A stretch of DNA of 22,268 bases from an uncultured Planctomycetaceae bacterium (lineage in GTDB: Bacteria; Planctomycetota; Planctomycetia; Planctomycetales; Planctomycetaceae). Positions 8,561-14,901 of this stretch are shown piece by piece. Under the pieces are notes generated by a model. That model was not told the DNA's origin. It was given only the letters and a program-made list of their open reading frames with translations, and searched no databases. Every line of letters starts with the position of its first letter. Within the stretch, counting starts at the first letter, position 1. Position numbers and translations under genes: made by a program. The stretch spans positions 1 to 22,268 of the forward strand of contig CAIXQV010000615.1 in NCBI GenBank assembly GCA_903921605.1. The letters are read 5' to 3'.

Positions 8561-8821
8561 TCAACACTGCACAAATTGGCAGCTGGTTTGGGCGGAACAA
8601 CCGGCATTCTTCTCATCCGGCCGCTCCGGACACAGCATCAACCAGCGGCGAGCTGCTTCCGCATCGCTCCACTCCTTCACCACATCCGGCCGAACGCGAG
8701 TGGCATCATTGACGCCCAACTGCGACTCTCTGAAAACTGAACACCGAAAACTGAAAACGCGGCGCAGCCGCTACGCGATTTCGTCTGCCGCAAAAACCTC
8801 ACCACGCGCCAATCGAGCCAT
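8561..8821 (-). pseudogene. Remnant of a Y1-type (IS200-like) planctomycete transposase
   Basis: Reading the minus strand from ATG at 8821, the first 16 codons (MARLARGEVFAADEIA) match, from memory, the start of a transposase-domain protein common in planctomycetes. A TAG at 8773-8771 then ends the frame. About 60 bases of low-complexity sequence follow, containing repeats of CAGTTTTC. Sequence from about 8710 resumes the same protein type with RPDVVKEWSDAEAARRWL and MLCPERPDE, corresponding to the part just after the HUH region, and stops at 8563-8561. The HUH motif and the catalytic tyrosine region are missing, so the gene is an inactive deletion derivative. Confidence 0.62.
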
Positions 8822-9181
8822 GCATCACGTCAACACACCGCAAGAAAAGGCGGCAAACTGGAGCAAACGAAGGTTCGCGGTGTAAAGAACCAATGCGGCT
8901 TGTCAACAAAGTGCTGTGTCCCCGTTGTCTCTTCCGTTGTCTCTTTTGCGATTTCAGCCGTCATTGGGGGGAAATATGTACGCTGATGAAGGCGTCTCGA
9001 CAACAGCGATTCGCCGAAGTCACCTGCCTGCGTTTCGGATGCAGCCATCGAAGATTTCCTAAATTTTTCGGATCAGGAAAACACTCAGTCAAGATTCTTC
9101 GAAACTGTTCGATTACGCCGGAGTCACTGCGATCCACGCCGGGATTTGGCCGCTGGATGCAGATCAGAAGGCGGGCGTGGC

Positions 9182-9850
9182 ATGAACCGAATTTCCCTGA
9201 AATGGGTGAGTTCACTGATGACGATCGGTGCTTGGGCACTGTGCGTTACCGTCATCACGGCGTTGACCTGGAGTTACGATCTAACACCAGGAGCGAAGGC
9301 TGCAGTTGTTCGTTCATGGCCATCAGAGACGAGTTTGCAGCGGTCAGAAGACACTGCTCGCCTGCTGTGTTTTCTTCATCCGAAATGTCCGTGTTCGGTT
9401 GCGACTGTTTCGAGTCTGAAGAAGCTGCTGGCCGAATCTGATTCGGCAGATCGACCTTCACTGACGTTTGTTGTGTACTCACCGCCCGGCGAATCTTCCT
9501 GGCTGGAAACACCGATCTGCCGGAAGTGTCGAGAATTTCCGGATGCAAGGATCTACCGGGATGAAGACGGTCGTGAGGCTTGGCGATTTGGAGCGACAAC
9601 ATCGGGGCACGTGCTGTTGTTTTCTCGATCCGGTCAGCGACTCTTTACTGGCGGACTGACGGCATCGCGCGGACACGACGGACCGTCGGCCGGTCAGGAG
9701 GCACTGCGTCTGTGTTTGAATGCGGGTGCGGCGGCCGACCGTGAATATTGTGTCTTCGGATGTTCTGTTACGTCGTCGGGCATTGCCCCGTCGAATTCGG
9801 TAAGGACCGGACAAATCCAGGATTCTGAAGACCTTAGAGTATCTCGTTAA
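9182..9850 (+). CDS. RedB-like membrane-anchored thioredoxin-fold protein
   Basis: The 222-residue protein has an N-terminal membrane anchor (about residues 9-28) and a thioredoxin-like domain outside the membrane. The motif FLHPKCPCS puts a CPC pair at Cys69 and Cys71 at the usual end of the first strand. Two more pairs follow: Cys113/Cys116 (CRKC) and Cys190/Cys194. GHVLLFSRSGQRLFTGGL resembles the late strands of a peroxiredoxin or thioredoxin fold. I associate this layout with proteins annotated RedB, but that name is from memory and the function is unknown. I chose ATG 9182, just before the membrane helix, over an upstream start at 9146. The receptor gene follows directly; GTG at 9854 is four bases after this stop. 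Confidence 0.72.
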   Translation: MNRISLKWVSSLMTIGAWALCVTVITALTWSYDLTPGAKAAVVRSWPSETSLQRSEDTARLLCFLHPKCPCSVATVSSLKKLLAESDSADRPSLTFVVYSPPGESSWLETPICRKCREFPDARIYRDEDGREAWRFGATTSGHVLLFSRSGQRLFTGGLTASRGHDGPSAGQEALRLCLNAGAAADREYCVFGCSVTSSGIAPSNSVRTGQIQDSEDLRVSR

Positions 9851-9937
9851 CAGGTGAGCCTGGTGTTGGCGCAGTTTGTGGAGAAAAGTTTCGTGAATTC
9901 GCGAGAACGACTCAGCATATCCAAGTCGGGGGCAGGC

Positions 9938-11140
9938 ATGGCGCAGCGTGACAGCGACTCAGACCGACAGACTTTTGGGGGAATCTACTCGCGAGTGGAC
10001 CGCCTGTTCGCCGTGGTCATGGCCTTTCAGGGCATCGCCATGGTCGTCCTTGCACTGTGGCTGACTCCAAAGTCCTGGAGTGGATCTGATGCGGCCATTC
10101 ACAATCATGTCTGGGCTGCAGCAGGGCTGGCCATCGCGATCACAACGCTGCCCATAGGTTTGGCGCTGGCCGCTCCGGGAACCCTGAAGACTCGCCTTGT
10201 CATGGCCGTCAGTCAGGCTCTTGTTTCCGGTTTGCTGGTCCATATTGCGGGTGGCCGAATCGAAATGCACTTTCATATCTTCGTTTCTCTGGCCTTCCTC
10301 GCCATGTACCTGGACATGAAGGTGATCCTTGCAGCGACGCTGGTGATCGCGACGGATCATGTGGTTCGAGGGATTGTCTGGCCGGCATCCATTTACGGGA
10401 TGAACGAACCAACGATTCTAAGGACCGTCGAACATGCACTCTGGGTCATCTTTGAAGACGTCATCCTTGGGATCAGTATCTTTCGAATGAGAGCGGAAAG
10501 AATGCAGTTGATGACGGCTGTGCATCGCATTCGCGAATGTGTCTCGCAGATCACGAATGATCAGTCTTCTTCGCAGGATTCTGCAGACTTTATCGACTCA
10601 GGTCTTCAGATGATCTGTGATGCAATGCAGCGAATGCAGTCCACGTTCGTTCAGGTTCACGGACAGTCCGAGGTCCTTGGCAGAACCGCGGAAAAGGTGG
10701 TGAAGCTGATTCAGGAGGGAACGAAGAACGGCGATCGATCTCGAAGCGGGATTCGGGCACTTCGAGAATCCTTTGAGCAGATTACCAAAGCGGTCCACGA
10801 TATTAACTCAGTGGCAGAACAGACGCGGCTTCTGTCTTTGAACGCTACCATCGAAGCGGCTCGGGCGGGCGAAGGCGGAGCGGGCTTTGGAGTTGTGGCG
10901 AGGAACGTCAAAGAACTGGCTGTGAAATCCGGGCACTCTGCAGATCAAATTACTCGTCTGGCCGTAGAATGCAGTCAGCAGTCCCAGCAGACAGTTGACG
11001 GACTTCAGCAGCTGCTTGAACAGCTGGACATGATTGGCGACATGATCGGGTCAACAGACGAGGTGATTCAGACGATACGCACCGACCTGAACGACTCGGC
11101 TCATGAAGCACAGCGCATGGTGTCTGCTTTTGGCAGCTAA
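9938..11140 (+). CDS. Membrane methyl-accepting chemotaxis-type receptor
   Basis: The C-terminal half (about residues 190-400) is a coiled coil with the receptor signalling tip VAEQTRLLSLNATIEAARAG...GFGVVARNVKELA near residues 292-331, as in methyl-accepting chemotaxis proteins. The N-terminal ~185 residues form about five membrane helices and no periplasmic domain. They carry His55, His57, His111, His113 (EMHFHIF) and His141 (TDHVVRG). Similar histidine-bearing membrane modules precede kinases and GGDEF domains in other proteins. A bound metal, heme or redox input is my inference. There is no HAMP domain. ATG 9938 follows a G-rich GGGGGCAGG; GTG 9854, four bases after the RedB-like stop, would add 28 residues. 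No che genes are in the window. Confidence 0.85.
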   Translation: MAQRDSDSDRQTFGGIYSRVDRLFAVVMAFQGIAMVVLALWLTPKSWSGSDAAIHNHVWAAAGLAIAITTLPIGLALAAPGTLKTRLVMAVSQALVSGLLVHIAGGRIEMHFHIFVSLAFLAMYLDMKVILAATLVIATDHVVRGIVWPASIYGMNEPTILRTVEHALWVIFEDVILGISIFRMRAERMQLMTAVHRIRECVSQITNDQSSSQDSADFIDSGLQMICDAMQRMQSTFVQVHGQSEVLGRTAEKVVKLIQEGTKNGDRSRSGIRALRESFEQITKAVHDINSVAEQTRLLSLNATIEAARAGEGGAGFGVVARNVKELAVKSGHSADQITRLAVECSQQSQQTVDGLQQLLEQLDMIGDMIGSTDEVIQTIRTDLNDSAHEAQRMVSAFGS

Positions 11141-11155
11141 GAACGTCGATCCTAC

Positions 11156-11501
11156 TCATGCAAAGAAGATAGGGGTCGTTTTTTTTGGCGGCCTTCTTGG
11201 CCGTGTTGTGGTTTCGAGACCAAGTGCGAACGGCACTGCTTCAGGTCCAATTGTCATCACCAAAAGGCAAGCCACGTTTCACACTGGGGCGAAGTGAGTT
11301 CAGTTCTGCTTCAGTCTCCACCTTGTTCGCTCACGAACGTCAGTTTCGCGGCAACGCGGGATCACCGGCAATTGCCAGCCAGCGGCGTTCGTCAGCACGT
11401 TGGAAGCGAGCATACGCGGAACTCCATTGCCAATCTTCTCCGAGTTCAACGAAATTTGCACGAACTGGGTTTCGCTCCACGATACGTTTGGGATTGATGT
11501 G
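11156..11501 (-). pseudogene. C-terminal fossil of a REP-associated tyrosine transposase (RAYT)
   Basis: Three minus-strand pieces, read in order, rebuild the end of a RAYT protein. Piece one (11501-11343) contains IVERNPVRANFVELGEDWQW and SSAYARF, the family's signature after the catalytic region, and ends LPRN then stop. After a short damaged stretch, piece two (11315-11241, another frame) reads TEAELNSLRPSVKRGLPFGD and DNWT then stop. Piece three (11239-11156) reads LGLETTTRPRRPPKK, the basic tail. The HUH motif and catalytic tyrosine are missing, and at least two frame changes are needed. The gene is dead. It belongs to a different branch from the fossil at 8.7 kb. Confidence 0.75.
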
Positions 11502-11539
11502 TCGACCCTTCGGGCTTCCGGATCATGAATCATTCGGTT

Positions 11540-11563
11540 CCGGGGGCCTGCCGACCCCGGCAG
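11540..11563. repeat. GC-rich hairpin with two alternative stems
   Basis: CCGGGG (11540-11545) can pair with CCCCGG (11555-11560). Alternatively CTGCC (11548-11552) can pair with GGCAG (11559-11563). It sits just upstream of the RAYT coding remnant on the minus strand, where REP hairpins processed by such transposases are normally found. Confidence 0.55.
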
Positions 11564-11847
11564 AGGATGTTTCAACCTTCCGCGCCTTAATCGGAGGCAG
11601 GCTGTGGCGAACGTTTATTTCGGGCGGTTCGACGGTGGCGATCGAGCGTTGTTCGTGATCATCACCTATGAGTTGCATCTGGAGATCGTTCCGCATCGCG
11701 CATTACTCCTCGGCAGGCAGGACCGACCTGATTCAGCGACTACACCCGGGGCAGCCTGACAGAACGCAATTGATTTGCGTCGGATTACGTTCAGGGTTAA
11801 CGTTCCGACTCCCCACGTCTTTTGAATCCTGACAGGACATCCTTCTG

Positions 11848-12825
11848 ATGGTTCGTTTGCCGCTTAGCACTGTTGTTGCATTCTGTTTGATGCTGATCAT
11901 GCCCGAACTTCATGGTGCCGAGCCGACTCGCCGGTTCATCGCGGCCGACTCATCAAAGAGCCGAGTTGCGATCATCGGCGCAGATGGAAAGACGGAGTGG
12001 GAACACAAAATCGGTCCGCTGCATGACCTCCACGTTTTGCCAAACGGCAATGTGCTGTTGCAGATTACCTGGACAGAAGTGCTGGAAATCAATCCAAAGA
12101 ATGATGAGGTCGTCTGGCGATACGACGCAGCGAAAAGAGCAGAGAATAAGGGGCAGCGACTGGAGATACACGCTTTTCAGCGACTGGCTGACGGGACGAC
12201 GATGGTGGCCGAGTCCGGCCCAGGCAACATTATCGAACTGGATTCCGAGGCGAAGCTGCTCCGGACTATGGCGATGAAGGTACGACAACCGGATCCTCAT
12301 CGCGACACTCGACTTGTCCGCAAACTGGCATCCGGGAATTATCTCGTCTGCCAAGAAGCCGAAGGAATCGTTCGCGAGTATTCACCGGACGGGAAAACGG
12401 TATGGGAGTTTCAAGTGCCTCTGTTTGATCGCAAACCGGCGGGCGGCCATGGCGTCGAAGCTTTCGGCAATCAATGCTTCTCTGCGATTCGACTCCCAAG
12501 TGGCAACACACTGATCGGTACTGGCAATGGGCATAGCATTCTGGAGGTGACTCCGGCCGGTCAGACGATCTGGAGCCTTCATCAGAATGACTTGCCAGGA
12601 ATACAGCTTGCGTGGGTGACTTCGCTTCAGGTTCTGCCCGGTGGAAATATCCTGATCAATAACTGCCACGCGGGTCCCAAGAATCCTCAACTGATTGAAG
12701 TGGATCGCCACAAGAAAGTGGTCTGGTCGTTTCTCGATTTCGATCGCTTTGGAGATTCACTGACAAACTCACAGATGCTGTCCGTTGACGGCAAGACTCT
12801 GGACGGCGACAAACTCCTGCGATAG
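11848..12825 (+). CDS. Secreted beta-propeller protein
   Basis: The 325-residue protein begins with a signal peptide (charged MVRLP, hydrophobic core to about residue 18, probable cleavage after HGAEP or nearby). The mature part is a repeat of strands with the wording LPNGNVLL, SGNYLVC, SGNTLIG and GGNILIN, alternating with ILEVTPAGQTIWS- and REYSPDGKTVWEF-type segments. That is the blade pattern of PQQ-like / arylsulfotransferase-like propellers. No catalytic residues can be assigned, so it may be a binding or scaffolding domain. The ATG is preceded by AGGA about ten bases upstream. It is followed within ten bases by a hairpin, so it is probably transcribed alone. Confidence 0.85.
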   Translation: MVRLPLSTVVAFCLMLIMPELHGAEPTRRFIAADSSKSRVAIIGADGKTEWEHKIGPLHDLHVLPNGNVLLQITWTEVLEINPKNDEVVWRYDAAKRAENKGQRLEIHAFQRLADGTTMVAESGPGNIIELDSEAKLLRTMAMKVRQPDPHRDTRLVRKLASGNYLVCQEAEGIVREYSPDGKTVWEFQVPLFDRKPAGGHGVEAFGNQCFSAIRLPSGNTLIGTGNGHSILEVTPAGQTIWSLHQNDLPGIQLAWVTSLQVLPGGNILINNCHAGPKNPQLIEVDRHKKVVWSFLDFDRFGDSLTNSQMLSVDGKTLDGDKLLR

Positions 12826-12832
12826 CCAACCT

Positions 12833-12856
12833 GGACGTTTCTGAAACGTCCTTTCT
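12833..12856 (+). terminator. Probable intrinsic terminator of the beta-propeller gene
   Basis: A perfect eight-base stem, GGACGTTT with AAACGTCC, closes a three-base CTG loop (12833-12851) and is followed by TTTCT. It begins eight bases after the stop codon. The T-run is short, so termination may be partial. Confidence 0.6.
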
Positions 12857-13112
12857 GTGCGTTGATATTTCACGGGATGCAGTTTCAAGCTCCGTGCTTC
12901 TGAACTGCGGAATTGAGTCTGCGGGTTCTCCAGAAGTGGAGAGAACTGTCGCGGGATACAACCACTGGCAAATCTGCGTGCAAGTCCGACTCTGGATGCA
13001 GCATGTTTTGCAACGGCATCGTGACGCGGTGGACGCGAGTGCATGCCTTGATTGACAGGCAATCACCAAACATCGCGACGCGATGCTTCCGTGTTATTCT
13101 TCGGGCAGCATA

Positions 13113-13179
13113 AATTGAGTCCGGGTGTTCACGGGATATGTCGTTCCAACGATTGCCTCAAGCGTGGCAGTGTACAGAA
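13113..13179. repeat. Dispersed repeat, copy A
   Basis: A 26-base left block (starting AATTGAG, ending CGGGATA) matches 20868-20893 at 24 positions. After a 17-base spacer, a 24-base right block (starting CCTCAA) matches 20910-20933 at 19 positions. TTGAG near the left end and CTCAA in the right block can pair. Confidence 0.65.
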
Positions 13180-13488
13180 CAGGCCGTCGATCGGCCGTGA
13201 CATCTCACGGTGTTCTGAATCATCAGGATCACCCTGGCTGCTACAGCCGGTACGAACAGCATGGTCTGCCCTGGCAGGATTTGCGTTTCGGCAAAAATGG
13301 CCGCAACGTGTCAATGAGGCAAACTGCACGTGACTCTGACGGCGATACAAGTGAGGAATCGACCGTTGCTGTCGGCGAGAGTCAGGCGAAATCGCCGGCA
13401 TTGAAAGCAACGTTCGAGCAGTCAACGCATTTCGCGATTGACGATCCGTATCGATCCAGTTTGAAGCAATGCTTCGCTGTTCAGAATC

Positions 13489-13493
13489 AGGAG
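13489..13493 (+). promoter_or_regulatory. Ribosome binding site supporting a TTG start
   Basis: AGGAG lies seven bases before TTG 13501. It is the strongest Shine-Dalgarno site I saw in the window and fixes the unusual start codon of the repeat protein. Confidence 0.65.
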
Positions 13494-13500
13494 TAGTCCC

Positions 13501-14793
13501 TTGAACGGTTCCACGACAACGATCCGCCGGTCATCCAATCAGGAGTTCCGGGGATTCAGAAACTTTATGGGGATGTCCATGGTGATGTCCCTCGCCGTCG
13601 TATTCTTCGGCATGCAATTGATGATGGTTGGCCCGCTCAAGGGCCGACTCGAAACCATCCAGACTCGGATGGAATCCACCGAGAATAACATGAACAAGCT
13701 GGTCGCTGTTCGTGACTCGGTGTTCCGCACGAACGATCTTCTTTCAAGCCTCGAAGATCAGTCTTCTCGCCTGCAGTCACTGGAGCAGAGCATCACGGAC
13801 ATCAAGACACTTCGGACCACGATCGAACAGGAAGCTGGTGCCGCTCAAACTGCTCTGGCATCGCTCGACAAACTGTCGGCTGTGCAGCAGCGGATCATCG
13901 AATCCGAAGCTCAGACTCAGCAGGCCTCGGCTCAAATCAGTGCCATGCAGGAACTGCAGAAGGCCATTCTGAACGGTTCAGAGAGCACTGAAGTTGCCAA
14001 CAACTCACTGGAAGGTCTGGTTGCTCTGCAGAATCGACTGATCGCCGCTTCCAACGGCTCAGAGAAGGCCAGCGAAGGTCTGGCCAGCATGAACGATCTG
14101 ACACAGCGGATGTCAGCACAGGCTGATGATATTAAACTGGCAGCTCAGAAGTTTGACGAATTCGTCGGCCTCAAGAACGCCGTCACAACAGCCTCTGCCG
14201 ATCTGGATGCCGCCAAGGCAGGTATTCAGGACCTGAATGCTCTGAAAGACTCTGTCGTGGCTTCTTCAGCCGGTGTTATTAACGCTCAGGAAACAGCTCG
14301 TACTTTGGTCGCCATGAATGAGTCGCTGAATAGCTCAGACCTGCAGTTGAGTTCTGCTCGCGAAAATCTGGACTCGCTGATGAAACTGCAGACAACGCTC
14401 AGCCATCAATCGAGCGAGATCTCTGCCGCGATTCAGAATCTGGAGATTATGGACGACTTCCGAGTTGAAGTGGCTTCTCACGTGAAGTCGCTCGAGACTC
14501 TGCGACGAACTCTGATGGACATTGCAATGATGGAATCCACCATGGGCCGTGTTGCCAATGTTGTTGAACCACTCACTCAGATCGGTAACCTGCGACGTCT
14601 GAACGAAGATGAAGTTCGCGAAGCCGCCCGAGTTATCCTCGATCGCCGCATGACTCGCTTCTCTCAGACTGAATCGCAGACAGAAAACGGTGCGACCGAA
14701 GCCATCGAAGCATCTCAGAGTGAAGTCCCATTGCCGGTCGAGCCAGCAACGTCTCAGGAAGAACTAGTGCCGCTGCCACCTGAGGCCCGCTAA
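13501..14793 (+). CDS. Membrane-anchored protein of eleven 24-residue helical repeats
   Basis: The 430-residue protein starts at TTG behind a strong AGGAG. A single membrane helix spans about residues 20-42, with a basic cytoplasmic-side N-terminus. The body is helical and almost without Pro, Trp or Cys. From residue 97 to 360 it is an exact 24-residue repeat: in eleven consecutive units positions 2, 5, 8 and 12 are hydrophobic (one Ala at position 2), and position 22 is Ala in units one to nine. The C-terminal ~50 residues are Glu/Ser/Pro-rich and probably disordered. Seven core positions per 24 residues suggest a coiled coil with regular phase shifts. I know no named family. By layout it could be a spacer or envelope structural protein, but that is inference. 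A terminator follows. Confidence 0.85.
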   Translation: MNGSTTTIRRSSNQEFRGFRNFMGMSMVMSLAVVFFGMQLMMVGPLKGRLETIQTRMESTENNMNKLVAVRDSVFRTNDLLSSLEDQSSRLQSLEQSITDIKTLRTTIEQEAGAAQTALASLDKLSAVQQRIIESEAQTQQASAQISAMQELQKAILNGSESTEVANNSLEGLVALQNRLIAASNGSEKASEGLASMNDLTQRMSAQADDIKLAAQKFDEFVGLKNAVTTASADLDAAKAGIQDLNALKDSVVASSAGVINAQETARTLVAMNESLNSSDLQLSSARENLDSLMKLQTTLSHQSSEISAAIQNLEIMDDFRVEVASHVKSLETLRRTLMDIAMMESTMGRVANVVEPLTQIGNLRRLNEDEVREAARVILDRRMTRFSQTESQTENGATEAIEASQSEVPLPVEPATSQEELVPLPPEAR

Positions 14794-14831
14794 TAGATTG
14801 GTCACTGAAAGACTCACAAACCAAGAACCAG

Positions 14832-14869
14832 AAAAGCCCGGCATCTCAAAAGGATGGCGGGCTTTTTTT
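14832..14869 (+). terminator. Bidirectional intrinsic terminator
   Basis: AAAGCCCGGCATC (14833-14845) pairs with GATGGCGGGCTTT with one mismatch, then a run of seven Ts on the plus strand. Read on the minus strand the same hairpin ends in TTTTC. It lies between the convergent repeat-protein and permease genes and probably serves both. Confidence 0.85.
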
Positions 14870-14901
14870 AATTGCTGACTCGACTTGATCTCGTCAGATA
14901 C

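Larger units (their letters stand above)
7960..9181. other. Long intergenic region with hairpins and transposase fossil
   Basis: This 1.2-kb gap contains two perfect hairpins (7988-8034), the broken Y1-type transposase (8561-8821), a TGTCTTTTGTGGTGAG sequence near 8430 of a kind often seen between genes in planctomycetes, and a tandem GAAAACTGAA motif at 8730-8757. The open stretches, such as one of 168 codons on the minus strand at 8015-8521, run through these repeats and show no protein family. I judge the region non-coding. Confidence 0.55.
11141..11847. other. Intergenic region occupied by the RAYT fossil
   Basis: Besides the transposase remnant this 707-base gap holds the hairpin at 11540-11563 and a small inverted repeat (ACGCAA 11764-11769 with TTGCGT 11775-11780) about 70 bases before the beta-propeller gene. 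The plus-strand open frame at 11185-11658 is antisense to the fossil and is not a gene. Confidence 0.55.
12826..13500. other. Intergenic region before the 24-residue-repeat protein
   Basis: This 675-base gap contains the terminator, a small hairpin (TCTCCA/TGGAGA, about 12929-12944) and copy A of a dispersed repeat (13113-13179). A 123-codon open frame runs from GTG 13125 to a stop that overlaps the AGGAG site of the next gene. It has no recognisable domain and its first 18 codons lie in the repeat, so I leave it uncalled. Confidence 0.45.

Noticed and set aside
8730..8757. Possible CRISPR-like or tandem repeat array of GAAAACTGAA motifs
   Set aside because: There are only about three irregular copies, with no spacers of constant length and no cas genes.
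8893..9441. Plus-strand 182-codon frame overlapping the RedB-like start
   Set aside because: It overlaps the better supported RedB-like gene in another frame and shows only a Cys/Arg-rich chance composition.
11185..11658. Plus-strand 157-codon frame
   Set aside because: It lies antisense to the RAYT fossil, whose family signature explains the conservation of this stretch.
13125..13496. Plus-strand 123-codon frame from GTG, ending in the ribosome site of the repeat protein
   Set aside because: The stop position is suggestive of coupling, but its start lies within a dispersed repeat whose other copy is non-coding, there is no ribosome site, and no family is visible. It remains possible.
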